Below, piece after piece: positions 1 through 10,182 of a stretch of 64,000 bases of DNA. The notes under the pieces are model-generated. The model searched no databases, had not been told where the DNA came from, and saw only the letters and a list, made by a program, of their open reading frames with translations. The stretch comes from Rhizobacter terrae. Lineage in GTDB: Bacteria > Pseudomonadota > Gammaproteobacteria > Burkholderiales > Burkholderiaceae_C. Position numbers and translations under genes: made by a program. Location of the stretch: contig NZ_QUSW01000004.1 of NCBI RefSeq assembly GCF_003852895.1, positions 248,001 to 312,000 of the forward strand, read 5' to 3'. Position 1 is the first letter of the stretch, and each line of letters starts with the position of its first letter.

Positions 1-13
1 CAAGGAAAAGCAA

Positions 14-45
14 AACGGCCCGCTGCTGGTTGCATACGGGCCGTT
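14..45 (-). terminator. Intrinsic terminator downstream of pssA
   Basis: The arms AACGGCCCG (14-22) and CGGGCCGTT (37-45) form a perfect 9-bp stem with a 14-base loop. On the minus strand the stem is followed by TTTTGCTTTT, as expected for a Rho-independent terminator of the pssA transcript. The bases from 46 to 152 hold nothing I recognise. Confidence 0.7.
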
Positions 46-152
46 GAGACGAAAACGTGCAGACGTGAACGATCAGCGAACCCGTTGGTCTCCTAGTAGT
101 AGCAGCGTGGTCGCGTGGCGGAACGTCATAGCGGAGCAATATAGCACGCCTT

Positions 153-986
153 TCAGCGATGCAATCCTTGCTCGTCGGGTTCGTCGGTGGATGTCGCGAT
201 CACGCTCACCGGCTTGCCCTTCATGCGTTTGTACGCATAGACCACGTAGCCCGACAGGCCGTAGATCAGGAACAGGCTGAACAGCACGATGGGCGGGTGG
301 ATGGTGATGACCGCGAACGCCAGCGCGATCGCCACGATCACGATGAAGGGCACGGTGCGCTTGAAGCTCACGTCCTTGAAGCTGTAGAACGGCACGTTGG
401 TCACCATCGTGAGTCCGGCATACAGCGTCACGCCGAAAGCCACCCACGACAGCCATTCAATCTTCGACACGCCCTTGAAGCCGGCATCGTCCATCACCCA
501 GATGAAGCCGATGAGCACCGCTGCCGCTGCGGGACTGGGCAGCCCCTGGAAGAAGCGCTTGTCCACCACCGCGATGTTGGTGTTGAAGCGCGCCAGCCTC
601 AGCGCAGCGCCGGAGCAGTAGACGAAGGCGGCGATCCAGCCCAGCTTGCCCAGGCCCTTCAAGGCCCACTCATAGACGATGAGCGCGGGCGCTGCGCCGA
701 AGCTCACCATGTCCGACAGGCTGTCCATCTGCTCGCCGAACGCGCTTTGCGTGTTGGTCATGCGCGCGACGCGACCGTCCAGGCTGTCGAGCACGGCGGC
801 GATGAAGATGCCATACGCGGCCTGCTCGAACTGCCCGTTCATCGCCATGACGATGGCGTAGAAGCCACCGAACAAGGCCGCCAGCGTGAAGAGGTTCGGA
901 AGGATGTAGATGCCCTTGCGGCGCGGACGAACCAGCAGCGGCGTGGGCTCCCGCGATGGGGCTTGGGCGTCGGGACTGTCGCTCAT
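153..986 (-). CDS. pssA: CDP-diacylglycerol--serine O-phosphatidyltransferase
   Basis: This integral membrane enzyme makes phosphatidylserine from CDP-diacylglycerol and L-serine, the committed step to phosphatidylethanolamine. The CDP-alcohol phosphatidyltransferase signature is intact at about residues 67-92: DSLDGRVAR, then G84, D88 and D92. Several hydrophobic segments follow. At 277 residues it is normal for the type II (Bacillus-like) family used by Burkholderiales. In relatives pssA usually follows ilvC on the same strand; here a plus-strand kinase/receptor pair lies between them, so pssA probably has its own promoter within 987-1208. Confidence 0.93.
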   Translation of the reverse strand: MSDSPDAQAPSREPTPLLVRPRRKGIYILPNLFTLAALFGGFYAIVMAMNGQFEQAAYGIFIAAVLDSLDGRVARMTNTQSAFGEQMDSLSDMVSFGAAPALIVYEWALKGLGKLGWIAAFVYCSGAALRLARFNTNIAVVDKRFFQGLPSPAAAAVLIGFIWVMDDAGFKGVSKIEWLSWVAFGVTLYAGLTMVTNVPFYSFKDVSFKRTVPFIVIVAIALAFAVITIHPPIVLFSLFLIYGLSGYVVYAYKRMKGKPVSVIATSTDEPDEQGLHR

Positions 987-1208
987 GAGCCGTGCGGGTG
1001 GGGGATGGATTTCATGGGCCGGGAGGATACATCAGCGCCCTTCCCGGCCGTTGTCACGCTCGCATGGCGCTGTTGGGCAGATTGCACGACAAAGGAAGCC
1101 ACACGCATCTCATCAGGGTTTCAACCTATGACAAAACGAATTCAAAGGAACTAAAACGAAAGAAAAGGAAACGCGGGGAGCGACCAGCCAACGGCTTCGG
1201 AGGTTCAG

Positions 1209-2012
1209 ATGAGCGACGCATGGGTTTTGTCGGATGAGGCACAGCGGTGTCCGGCAGGCCGACTTCCGCGTTACTGCACAGGGTCGGCGCACACGGCGGA
1301 TCTGCACGCCACGGTGCAGCGCCTGCGCAGTTTCAATCGCAGCGTGTCCCACGATCTGCGAGGTCCCTTGGGCGCCATGGGCGGCGCGGCGCGCCTGGCC
1401 ATCGACGCCATCTCCCGCAGCGACACGTCGCGCGCCTTGCGCCTGCTGACGGCCACAGCCCGGCAGGCCGACATGCTGGCCGGACTGGTCAACGACCTGC
1501 TGGCGATGGCCGAAGCCGACGAGTTCAGTGAAGCGGACGTCCCGCTGGACCTCGCCGCCCACGAGGCCCTGGCCCAACTCGCCATGTCAGCGCCGGACGG
1601 CCGCGCCCCTGTGGCCTGCGTGCGCATCGGCCCCATGCCCGTGGCACTGGCATCCGCGGGCCTGATTCGTCAGGTTTTCGTCAATTTGATCGGCAACGCG
1701 CTCAAGTTTTCCAGTCGAGCTGCCGATCCTTGCGTCGAGGTGGATGCGACCGCAGGGGATGACGGGATTCATGTCGTCGTGAAAGACAACGGCGTGGGCT
1801 TTGACGCCTCTGCCGCGGCCACTCTCTTCCAGCCATTTCATCGATTGCACGGCAACGACTTTCCCGGTTCCGGCGTGGGCCTGAGCCTGGTCAAGCGGAT
1901 CGTCGAGCGGCATGGGGGCCGGGTCTGGGCGCAAAGCCTTCCCGGCCAGGGCGCAAGTTTTCACTTCACGATCCGGGCCGCACGACAGAGCCCGGAAGGA
2001 GACAACGAATGA
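1209..2012 (+). CDS. Soluble sensor histidine kinase without an evident sensor domain
   Basis: This 267-residue protein contains little more than a kinase core. The H-box SHDLRGPL has the phospho-acceptor His48; the N-box NLIGNALKF is near residue 159, G1 is DNGVGF near 192 and G2 is GSGVGLSLV near 219. No transmembrane helix, PAS, GAF or receiver domain is visible, and there is no adjacent response regulator. The ribosome site GGAGG lies 6 bases before the ATG. Its stop overlaps the start of the next gene (ATGA), so it is translationally coupled to the chemotaxis receptor. This suggests that the two work together, but the output partner is unknown. Confidence 0.85.
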   Translation: MSDAWVLSDEAQRCPAGRLPRYCTGSAHTADLHATVQRLRSFNRSVSHDLRGPLGAMGGAARLAIDAISRSDTSRALRLLTATARQADMLAGLVNDLLAMAEADEFSEADVPLDLAAHEALAQLAMSAPDGRAPVACVRIGPMPVALASAGLIRQVFVNLIGNALKFSSRAADPCVEVDATAGDDGIHVVVKDNGVGFDASAAATLFQPFHRLHGNDFPGSGVGLSLVKRIVERHGGRVWAQSLPGQGASFHFTIRAARQSPEGDNE

Positions 2013-3589
2013 ACTGGTTCAGGCAAATGACGGTGGGGCGCCGGCTCGCCCTGGCGTTTTCCGTGTGCACCGCGCTGCTGGTCATCAACGCCGGCGCGGC
2101 ATGGTGGGTCATGTCCTCGCTCAAGCGCGGCGTGGATGTGATCGTGGCGGAGAACAACCGCAAGAGCGACCTCGCCTGGCACATGCGCTCCCACCTGGAG
2201 GAGATCGCCCGCGCCGTGCGCAACGTGATCGTCACGCGCGACACTGCCGTGCAGGCCAAGCAGAAGGAAACACAGCAAGCCGCTCGCACTCGCTTCGACG
2301 AGACCTATTCCGCCCTCTCGCCACTGCTGGTCGACGACGAAGAGAAGAAGCTGTACGCCACCATCGGCCAGTTGCGCGGCGTCGTGCTGCCGTTGCTCGA
2401 TGAGTCCATGGACCAAGCCCTGCGCGGCATGAAGGAAGTCGCCAGCGAAACGCTGATCGACAAGGTGCAGACGCCGCAGACGCAATGGATCGACGCCATG
2501 CAGGCGCTGATCGACCTGCAGGCCAAGCGCACGCAGGACCGCGTGGCGACGATGTCACGCGACCATGCGGCCGCAGTGAGCGGGTTGGCATTGAGCGCGG
2601 TCGTCGCGCTGCTGTTGAGCGTGGGCTTGGGTGTCGCCCTCACCCGCTCGCTGTTGAAGCAGCTGGGCGGTGAGCCGCGCTACGCGGCGGATGTGGCGCG
2701 CCGCATCGCTTCGGGCGACCTCGGCGAGACGATCAACCTGCGCAAGAACGACAGCGACAGCGTGCTGGCTGCGATGCGCAGCATGCAGGGCGCCTTGCGC
2801 ATGACAGTGTCCGACATCCAGAACTCTGCCGACGCCGTGGCCACGGCCAGCGCCGAGATTGCCCAAGGCAACTTCGACCTGAGCTCGCGCACCGAGCAGC
2901 AGGCGGGCAGCCTGCAGCGCACGAGCAGCGCGATGACGCAGCTGACGGAGACCGTGCGGCACAACACCTCGTCCGCTCGCCAGGCGAGCGACCTGGCGAC
3001 CTCCGCATCGCAGGCTGCCGGACGCGGAAGCGATGCGGTGGGCCAGGTCGTGCAATGCATGTCCGAGATCCAGTCGTCCAGCCAGCGCATCACGGAGATC
3101 ATCTCGGTGATCGATGGCATCGCGTTCCAGACGAACATCCTCGCGCTGAATGCAGCAGTGGAAGCCGCCCGCGCCGGCGAGCAGGGCCGCGGCTTCGCGG
3201 TGGTGGCCGGTGAAGTGCGCTCGCTGGCTCAGCGAAGCGCGGAAGCAGCCAAGGAAATCAAGGCACTCATCTCCGACAGCGTCGAGCGCGTGGACGGCGG
3301 CAGCCGCCTCGTGCAACAGGCTGGCGACACCATGACCGACATCGTGGAGCGGGTGCAGCAGGTCTCGACGCTGATCGGCGAGATCACCAACGCATCGGTG
3401 GAACAGGAGGCGGGAATCGGTGACGTCACCACCTCCGTGCATGACCTGGACTCCTCGACGCAGCAAAACGCGGCGCTGGTCGAGCAGAACTCCGCCGCCG
3501 CGAGCAGCCTGAAGTCGCAGGCGCAAAAGCTCAAGGAAACGGTCTCCCGGTTCCATCTGGAAGCCGGGATGGAAGCAGCGTCCGCATGA
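2009..3589 (+). CDS. Methyl-accepting chemotaxis protein
   Basis: This 526-residue transmembrane chemoreceptor has TM1 at about residues 12-35, a periplasmic four-helix-type ligand domain, TM2 at about 190-212 and then a HAMP segment. The cytoplasmic signalling hairpin tip, [20 protein letters not shown], starts near residue 371 and is the conserved CheA/CheW-contact region. The architecture matches the Tar/Tsr-like class with a short 4HB sensor. It overlaps the upstream histidine kinase by 4 bases (ATGA). The ligand cannot be told from sequence. A strong hairpin follows the stop. Confidence 0.92.
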   Translation: MNWFRQMTVGRRLALAFSVCTALLVINAGAAWWVMSSLKRGVDVIVAENNRKSDLAWHMRSHLEEIARAVRNVIVTRDTAVQAKQKETQQAARTRFDETYSALSPLLVDDEEKKLYATIGQLRGVVLPLLDESMDQALRGMKEVASETLIDKVQTPQTQWIDAMQALIDLQAKRTQDRVATMSRDHAAAVSGLALSAVVALLLSVGLGVALTRSLLKQLGGEPRYAADVARRIASGDLGETINLRKNDSDSVLAAMRSMQGALRMTVSDIQNSADAVATASAEIAQGNFDLSSRTEQQAGSLQRTSSAMTQLTETVRHNTSSARQASDLATSASQAAGRGSDAVGQVVQCMSEIQSSSQRITEIISVIDGIAFQTNILALNAAVEAARAGEQGRGFAVVAGEVRSLAQRSAEAAKEIKALISDSVERVDGGSRLVQQAGDTMTDIVERVQQVSTLIGEITNASVEQEAGIGDVTTSVHDLDSSTQQNAALVEQNSAAASSLKSQAQKLKETVSRFHLEAGMEAASA

Positions 3590-3611
3590 CGGCGCTGTGG
3601 CGCTTTCCAAG

Positions 3612-3638
3612 AAAAAGGCCGCTCTCGAGCGGCCTTTT
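3612..3638. terminator. Bidirectional terminator between MCP and ilvC
   Basis: AAAAGGCCGC and GCGGCCTTTT flank a short centre (TCTCGA), giving a strong stem with A-rich and T-rich ends. It can end both the plus-strand receptor transcript and the minus-strand ilvC transcript. Confidence 0.8.
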
Positions 3639-3655
3639 CACATCGGGCGACCCGA

Positions 3656-4711
<1,056 letters not shown>

Positions 4712-5203
4712 TCAAACGCGCAGGATGCGCTCGCCGCGACCGATCCCGCTGGTGCCGGTGCGCACGGTTTCGAGGATGGCGGCGCGGTCGATGGCTTCCA
4801 GGAAGGCATCGAGCTTGCCAGCGTCGCCGGTCAATTCAATGGTGTAGCTCTTCTCGGTCACGTCGATGATGCGCCCGCGGAAGATGTCCGCCATGCGCTT
4901 CATCTCCTCGCGTTCCTTGCCGACGGCACGGACCTTGATGAGCATGAGCTCGCGCTCGGTGAATGCCCCTTCCGTGAGGTCGACGACCTTCACGACTTCG
5001 ATGAGGCGGTTCAAGTGCTTGGTGATCTGCTCGATGACGTCATCGGACCCGGTGGTCACGATGGTCATGCGAGACAGCGAGGAGTCCTCGGTGGGCGCCA
5101 CCGTCAGGCTCTCGATGTTGTAGCCGCGGGCGGAGAACAAGGCCACCACGCGCGACAGCGCGCCGGGCTCGTTCTCGAGCAGCAAAGCGATGATGTGTTT
5201 CAT
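4712..5203 (-). CDS. ilvH: Acetolactate synthase small (regulatory) subunit
   Basis: This 163-residue regulatory subunit binds valine and activates the catalytic subunit. The N-terminal ACT domain is clear (NEPGALSRVVALFSARGYNI), followed by the C-terminal ALS_ss domain. It sits between ilvB and ilvC on the same strand, separated from ilvB by a 162-base gap that is unusually long for an operon and may hold a regulatory RNA. Confidence 0.96.
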   Translation of the reverse strand: MKHIIALLLENEPGALSRVVALFSARGYNIESLTVAPTEDSSLSRMTIVTTGSDDVIEQITKHLNRLIEVVKVVDLTEGAFTERELMLIKVRAVGKEREEMKRMADIFRGRIIDVTEKSYTIELTGDAGKLDAFLEAIDRAAILETVRTGTSGIGRGERILRV

Positions 5204-5365
5204 GGTCTTGAAGCGCGCTCTTCAGACCGGCGGCGGTAACCGACGGCCCTTGGCCACGCTGTGGCGATGATTGAAGAAAGGTCAAAACGCCGAAGCTGAT
5301 TCGCAGGCTCGGACGGCTCCTGGGCCGGCGCGGTAACGCCAGGCCCCTCGCCGCCCTCGCAGGCG
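5204..5365 (-). promoter_or_regulatory. Long ilvB-ilvH intergenic gap, possible cis-regulatory RNA
   Basis: These 162 bases separate two genes that are normally almost adjacent. The minus strand carries two similar segments, CGTTACCGCGCCGGCC and CGGTTACCGCCGCCGG, plus other GC-rich potential pairings. A betaproteobacterial 'ilvH RNA motif' upstream of ilvH has been described from comparative genomics. Whether this region matches it cannot be decided by eye. Confidence 0.25.
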
Positions 5366-7177
5366 TCACAGGTCTTCGGACCCCAGCAGCATCTCCGAGA
5401 TGCCCTTCCCGGCCTGCACCATCGGCCAGACGTTCTCCGTCGGGTCGGTGCGCACGTCGAGAAACACGGTGCGATCCTTGAGCTTGATGGCTTCGCGCAA
5501 CGCGCCTTCCACATCACCGGGCTTCTCCACCAGCAGGCCGACGTGGCCATAGGCCTCGGCCAGCTTCACGAAGTCAGGCAGCGCGTCCATGTAGCTGTGG
5601 GAGTAGCGGCCGCCGTAGTCCAGCTGCTGCCACTGCCGCACCATGCCCAGGTAGCGGTTGTTGAGCGAGACGATCTTGACCGGCGTCTTGTACTGCAGGC
5701 AGGTGGACAGCTCCTGGATGCACATCTGGATGCTGCCTTCGCCGGTGATGCAGAAGACGTCGGAATCGGGCTTGGCCAGCTTGATGCCCATGGCATAGGG
5801 CAGGCCCACGCCCATCGTGCCCAGGCCACCGGAGTTGATCCAGCGGCGCGGCTCGTTGAAGGGGTAGTACTGCGCCGCCCACATCTGGTGCTGGCCCACG
5901 TCGGACGTGATGTAGGTGTCGCGGTTCTTGGTGAGCTCCCAGAGTTTTTCCACCACGTACTGCGGCTTGATCACGTCGTTGCTGCCCTTGTAGCGCAGGC
6001 ATTCGCGCTTGCGCCACTCGTTGATCTGGCCCCACCACTGCGACAGCACCTGCACGTCGGGCCGCGCCTGCGACTCCTTGATCTGGGCGATCAGCTCCTG
6101 CAGCACGTCCTTCACGTCGCCGACGATCGGAATGTCGACCTTCACGCGCTTGGAGATGGACGACGGGTCGATGTCGATGTGGACGATCTTGCGCTCGACC
6201 GAGGCGAAGTGCTTGGGGTTGCCGATCACGCGGTCATCGAAGCGCGCACCGACCGCCAGCAGGACGTCGCAGTTCTGCATCGTCATGTTGGCTTCGTAGG
6301 TGCCGTGCATGCCCAGCATGCCCAGGAACTTCGGATCGCTGGCAGGGAAGGCGCCCAGGCCCATCAGTGTGTTGGTGCAGGGCACGCCCAGCAGATCGAC
6401 CAGCTCGCGCAGTTCGGCCGCGGCATTGCCCAGGATGACCCCACCACCGGTGTAGATGTACGGCCGCTTGGCGGCCAGCAACAGCTGCACGGCCTTGCGG
6501 ATTTGCCCACCATGGCCCTTGCGCACCGGGTTGTACGAGCGCATTTCCACCGATTGCGGATAGTGGAAAGGCGCCGTCTTGAGGGACACGTCCTTCGGGA
6601 TGTCGACCACCACCGGGCCAGGACGGCCGGTGCGGGCGATGTGGAAGGCCTTCTTGAGCGTCGTCGCCAGGTCGCGCACGTCCTTCACGAGGAAATTGTG
6701 CTTGACGATCGGACGGGTGATGCCCACGGTGTCGCATTCCTGGAAGGCGTCCAGGCCGATCGCCGGCGTGGGAACCTGCCCGGTGATGATCACCATGGGG
6801 ATGGAATCCATGTAGGCTGTGGCGATGCCGGTGACGGCATTGGTGACGCCAGGCCCCGACGTGACGAGCGCGACGCCCACGTTGCCGGTCGCCCGGGCGT
6901 AGCCGTCAGCCGCGTGGACGGCCGCCTGTTCGTGGCGGACGAGCACGTGCTCGATGCTGTCTTGCTTGTACAGCGCGTCGTAGATGTAGAGAACCGCGCC
7001 GCCGGGGTAGCCCCAGAGGTACTTCACGCCTTCGGCCTGAAGACAGCGAACGAGGATTTCTGAGCCGTTCGGCTCGGGAGATTGAGAGGGGTGCGGTTGT
7101 GCCGAAGCGGCACGCTTGACTTCCGCGGCAGACATGTCCATGTTGAACCTTTGGGTTGATCTCTGACGAAAAACCAT
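5366..7177 (-). CDS. ilvB: Acetolactate synthase large (catalytic) subunit
   Basis: This ThDP-dependent enzyme condenses pyruvate with pyruvate or 2-ketobutyrate. N-terminal PYR, central FAD-binding and C-terminal PP domains are all present in 603 residues, with the ThDP-activating Glu at 83 ([16 protein letters not shown]). Two starts are possible: ATG at 7177 with AGGAAAGG seven bases upstream, or an in-frame ATG at 7141 preceded by AAAGG. The first has the better ribosome site. A terminator-like hairpin lies in the leader at 7228-7255. The gene is sometimes annotated ilvI. Confidence 0.96.
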   Translation of the reverse strand: MVFRQRSTQRFNMDMSAAEVKRAASAQPHPSQSPEPNGSEILVRCLQAEGVKYLWGYPGGAVLYIYDALYKQDSIEHVLVRHEQAAVHAADGYARATGNVGVALVTSGPGVTNAVTGIATAYMDSIPMVIITGQVPTPAIGLDAFQECDTVGITRPIVKHNFLVKDVRDLATTLKKAFHIARTGRPGPVVVDIPKDVSLKTAPFHYPQSVEMRSYNPVRKGHGGQIRKAVQLLLAAKRPYIYTGGGVILGNAAAELRELVDLLGVPCTNTLMGLGAFPASDPKFLGMLGMHGTYEANMTMQNCDVLLAVGARFDDRVIGNPKHFASVERKIVHIDIDPSSISKRVKVDIPIVGDVKDVLQELIAQIKESQARPDVQVLSQWWGQINEWRKRECLRYKGSNDVIKPQYVVEKLWELTKNRDTYITSDVGQHQMWAAQYYPFNEPRRWINSGGLGTMGVGLPYAMGIKLAKPDSDVFCITGEGSIQMCIQELSTCLQYKTPVKIVSLNNRYLGMVRQWQQLDYGGRYSHSYMDALPDFVKLAEAYGHVGLLVEKPGDVEGALREAIKLKDRTVFLDVRTDPTENVWPMVQAGKGISEMLLGSEDL

Positions 7178-7227
7178 CGGTGCACCTTTCCTCGCTCTCG
7201 TGAAGCGGGTGTGGTACCTGCGCGATC

Positions 7228-7255
7228 AAAAAACGAGCCGTCCGGGTCGGACGGC
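7228..7255 (-). terminator. Terminator hairpin in the ilvB leader (possible attenuator)
   Basis: The minus strand reads GCCGTCCG, loop ACC, CGGACGGC, then TCGTTTTTT: a perfect 8-bp stem with a T run, 50 bases before the ilvB start. No minus-strand gene lies just upstream, so the hairpin cannot simply end another operon and more likely acts inside the ilvBHC leader. A CATAAT box on the minus strand near 7286-7291 could be its promoter. Confidence 0.65.
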
Positions 7256-7393
7256 CAGCTGTGACCAGTTACTGCGTTGTGCGAGGCAGCATTATGGCAT
7301 TGGTTTCCACCAATTCGGAAAAGTCAGGATCGGGAAAGCCGTGGTGAGATAATCGCGCCCGCTTTTCGCCCGACTTCCGAGGGCACCTCTCTC

Positions 7394-7960
7394 TTGGCCT
7401 CCGAAAAAGAACTCTCAGACTTCCTCAAGAGCGTCGAAAAACGGGCTTTCAAACGTACCCTGTACGCCGTTCGCGACGACGAAGCCGCGCTGGACATTGT
7501 CCAGGACGCGATGATCCGGCTCGCCGAAAAGTACGCCGACCGCCCCGCCGCCGAGCTCCCGCTCATCTTCCAGCGCATCCTGTCCAACGCCACGATGGAC
7601 TGGTTCCGCCGCCAGAAGGTGCGCGGCGCCATCATGAAAAATTTCTCGGACTTCGAGGCTGCCGGCGAAGACGGCGACTTCGACATCCTGGAAACTTTGG
7701 AAAGCGAAGATGGCTCTACCGCCACGGAAAGCGCGGCGGACAACGTCTCCCGGGCGCAGATCCTGCTAGCGATCGAAGGTCAGATCGAGCAGCTTCCAAC
7801 CCGTCAACGTGAAGCCTTTTTGCTGCGTTACTGGGAAGAACTCGATGTTGCTGAGACAGCCGCTGCCATGGGCTGCTCGGAGGGAAGCGTCAAGACACAC
7901 TGCTCCCGGGCGGTGCATGCCTTGGCCAAAGCCCTCAAGGCCAAGGGAATAGAGCTATGA
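7394..7960 (+). CDS. ECF-type RNA polymerase sigma factor
   Basis: This sigma-70 family protein of about 188 residues has region 2 (DDEAALDIVQDAMIRLAEKY...LSNATMDWFRR) and region 4 (LPTRQREAFLLRYWEELDVAETAAAMGCSEGSVKTH). The frame is open upstream to 7277, but homology-like sequence begins with ASEKELSDF, so I prefer the TTG at 7394, preceded by GAGGGC at 7379-7384; the start is not certain. Its stop overlaps the next gene (ATGA). It heads a coupled four-gene operon and probably controls it. Confidence 0.88.
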   Translation: MASEKELSDFLKSVEKRAFKRTLYAVRDDEAALDIVQDAMIRLAEKYADRPAAELPLIFQRILSNATMDWFRRQKVRGAIMKNFSDFEAAGEDGDFDILETLESEDGSTATESAADNVSRAQILLAIEGQIEQLPTRQREAFLLRYWEELDVAETAAAMGCSEGSVKTHCSRAVHALAKALKAKGIEL

Positions 7961-8409
7961 AGAACCAGAACACCCACCTGTCACCCGGCGGAATGGAAGC
8001 CCTCCAGGCCCGGTTCGGTCTGCGCATCGCAGCCCGGCTGAGCGAAGGCTCCCGTGAACTGCCACACGACATCAGCGAACGCCTGAAGGCGTCGCGCGAA
8101 CTCGCCCTGGAGCGGGCCCGCCTGGCGCGCCGCGTCGAGGCGGCCACCAGCACCCAGGTGTCGGGCAGCGGCCCTACCGCCACCCTGAGCTTGGGTGGCG
8201 GTTCCAAATCTGACTGGTGGCTGAAGCTGGCGTCGGCCCTGCCGATGGCCGCCCTGGTCGCCGGCTTCCTCTTCATCGCCCACGCCCACACCCGCCAGCA
8301 GATCGCCGCCGCCGCTGAAATCGACGCCGCGCTGCTGTCCGATGACGTTCCGCCGGTCGCCTACAGCGATCCGGGCTTCGTCGAATTCCTCAAGACCCCG
8401 CGCGATTGA
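7957..8409 (+). CDS. DUF3619 family single-pass membrane protein, possible anti-sigma factor
   Basis: This 150-residue protein has a soluble N-terminal half, one hydrophobic segment (about residues 88-108, LASALPMAALVAGFLFIA) and a short tail. Composition and context match the DUF3619 family found beside sigma factors in Burkholderiales. Start and stop overlap with both neighbours (ATGA with the sigma gene, TTGA with the DUF3106 gene). A cytoplasmic domain, one TM helix and a sigma partner resemble anti-sigma factors. That role is inference. Confidence 0.8.
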   Translation: MKNQNTHLSPGGMEALQARFGLRIAARLSEGSRELPHDISERLKASRELALERARLARRVEAATSTQVSGSGPTATLSLGGGSKSDWWLKLASALPMAALVAGFLFIAHAHTRQQIAAAAEIDAALLSDDVPPVAYSDPGFVEFLKTPRD

Positions 8410-9197
8410 CGCGGATCGCCATGTGGCGCCGCGCCCTGACCCCTCCCGCCAAGCTGATCAGCGCACTGACACTCAGTGCGCTGATCGCCGTTTTGGGCGC
8501 CGCCGCGCCCAGCGCGTGGTCACAGGCGGCCGAAGCCGGCCCGAAGTGGTCCGAGTTGTCGGCCAGCCAGCGCAACTCGCTCAAGCCGCTGGAAAAAGAC
8601 TGGGCCGGCATCGACGCCGACCGCAAGGAAAAGTGGCTGGAGATCGCCCAGCGCATCCCCAGCATGAAACCCACCGAGCGTGAGCGCGTCCAGGCGCGCA
8701 TGACGGAGTGGGCTCGCCTGTCCCCGAACGAGCGTGGCCAGGCCCGCGTCGGCTTCCAGCAGGCCAAGCAGGTGTCGCCCCGCGACCGGCAGGCTCAGTG
8801 GGAGGCCTACCAGGCGCTCCCTCCCGAGCAGAAGAAACAGCTTCAGGCGCGCGCGGTGCCGCCGGCCCCGGTGGCATCGAAGGCGAATGGCGCCAACGGC
8901 CAGCGCACGGCGGAAAAGACCGAGAAGGCCCAGCGCAAGTCCAACATCGTGACCAGCCCGGCCGAAGCGGCGCCGCCGAAGTCCATTGGGCCGACCGTGG
9001 TGCAGGCCCAGCCAGGCGCCACGACCACGCTCATCTCCAAGCGCCCCACGCCGCCGGCCCATCAGCAGACCGGCATTCCCAAGATCGCCGCCACACCTGA
9101 ATTCGTGGACAAGCGTACTTTGCTGCCCCAGCGTGGCCCGCAGGCCGCGGCCACCCGTTCCGCTTCGGCCTCCGCGCCGGCGTCGTCCCGCCAATGA
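8406..9197 (+). CDS. DUF3106 domain-containing exported protein
   Basis: The TTG start overlaps the previous stop as TTGA, which fits translational coupling; an ATG five codons on (8421) is the alternative. A signal-peptide-like segment (LISALTLSALIAVLGAAAPSA) is followed by a DUF3106 domain containing repeated W-x-x-L/M-x(4)R units (WSELSASQRNSLKPLEKDW, WLEIAQRIPSMKPTERERVQ, MTEWARLSPNERGQAR). The C-terminal half is low-complexity, rich in Ala, Pro and Lys. This looks like a periplasmic protein of the sigma operon, with unknown role. Confidence 0.82.
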   Translation: MTRIAMWRRALTPPAKLISALTLSALIAVLGAAAPSAWSQAAEAGPKWSELSASQRNSLKPLEKDWAGIDADRKEKWLEIAQRIPSMKPTERERVQARMTEWARLSPNERGQARVGFQQAKQVSPRDRQAQWEAYQALPPEQKKQLQARAVPPAPVASKANGANGQRTAEKTEKAQRKSNIVTSPAEAAPPKSIGPTVVQAQPGATTTLISKRPTPPAHQQTGIPKIAATPEFVDKRTLLPQRGPQAAATRSASASAPASSRQ

Positions 9198-9715
9198 GCG
9201 GCGAGGACGCGGGCAGCCTGGACTTTCCTGCCCCCAGCATCCGCCGGCGCCTGGCGTCCTTTGTCTACGAAGGCGTGCTGCTGTTCGGCGTGGTCATGAC
9301 GACCGCCCTCTTCTACGCCGGCCTGGTGAACCAGCGCAATGCCATGCAAGGCCGTACCGGGCTGATGGCGGTGCTCTTCATCGTGCTGGGCCTGTATTTC
9401 GTCTGGTTCTGGTCGCATGGCGGGCAGACGCTGGCGATGAAGTCGTGGCGCATCCGCCTGGTGGACCGGGACGGCACGGCCGTCACGCCATGGCGCTCCC
9501 TGACGCGCTACCTGCTGAGCTGGCTGTGGTTCCTGCCCGCCTGCGTGGTGTTGTCGCTGTGGGGCGTGCACAGCGCACCGATGATCTTCACCGTGCTCTT
9601 CGTCGGGGTGCTGGGCTATGCGCTCACTGCGTTCTTGCATCCGCTGCGGCAGTTTCCGCACGATGTGATGTGCGGAACACGCATCGTCGACGCGCCCAAG
9701 AAGACGTCATCGTGA
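9194..9715 (+). CDS. RDD family integral membrane protein
   Basis: This 173-residue protein has about four transmembrane helices and the RDD-family layout: an N-terminal arginine-containing segment (SIRRRLASFVYEGVLLFGVV) and MKSWRIRLVDRDGTAVTPWRSLTRYLLSW before the third helix. Some RDD proteins have been linked to ion exchange, but no function can be assigned here. It is the last gene of the sigma operon and overlaps the DUF3106 gene by ATGA. dgkA follows 30 bases later and may be cotranscribed. Confidence 0.87.
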   Translation: MSGEDAGSLDFPAPSIRRRLASFVYEGVLLFGVVMTTALFYAGLVNQRNAMQGRTGLMAVLFIVLGLYFVWFWSHGGQTLAMKSWRIRLVDRDGTAVTPWRSLTRYLLSWLWFLPACVVLSLWGVHSAPMIFTVLFVGVLGYALTAFLHPLRQFPHDVMCGTRIVDAPKKTSS

Positions 9716-9745
9716 CATCGCCCAGTCGCGGCACAATCGCGGCCG

Positions 9746-10132
9746 ATGACGAATGAATTCAAAGGCCGCAGCGGACTGGACCGGATCGTCCGCGCCACCG
9801 GCTACTCCCTGACCGGACTTAAGGCCGCCTACATCGGCGAGAGCGCGTTTCGCCAGGAGACGTGGCTGGCCATCTTCCTCGTCCCCCTGTCATTCTGGGT
9901 CGGACGCAGCTGGGTCGAAGTCGCCCTGCTCGCGGGCTCGGTGCTGCTGGTGATGATCGTGGAGCTGTTGAACTCGGGCATCGAGGCGGTGGTCGACCGC
10001 GTGTCTTTCGAACTGCACGACCTGTCCAAGCGCGCGAAGGATTTCGGCAGCGCTGCCGTGTTCCTCAGCCTGCTGCTGTGCGTGAGCATCTGGCTGGGTG
10101 CCATCTGGCAGCATGTATCGACCGGAACCTGA
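9746..10132 (+). CDS. dgkA: Diacylglycerol kinase
   Basis: This small trimeric membrane kinase phosphorylates diacylglycerol to phosphatidate, recycling lipid left by osmoregulated glucan or LPS modification. At 128 residues with three TM helices it is the normal size. The catalytic and metal-binding signature is present: ELLNSGIEAVVDR and then HDLSKRAKDFGSAAV. The N-terminal FKGRSGLDRIVRATGYS is typical of the family. Confidence 0.95.
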   Translation: MTNEFKGRSGLDRIVRATGYSLTGLKAAYIGESAFRQETWLAIFLVPLSFWVGRSWVEVALLAGSVLLVMIVELLNSGIEAVVDRVSFELHDLSKRAKDFGSAAVFLSLLLCVSIWLGAIWQHVSTGT

Positions 10133-10182
10133 GCTTGCCCCTGCCGGCACGCAGCCCGGCCGGCAAATGGGACACTCGACCC

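Noticed and set aside
7267-7290. A seven-codon peptide MLPRTTQ in the ilvB leader
   Set aside because: It has one Leu and no run of Ile, Val or Leu codons, and no ribosome site, so it does not look like an attenuation peptide.
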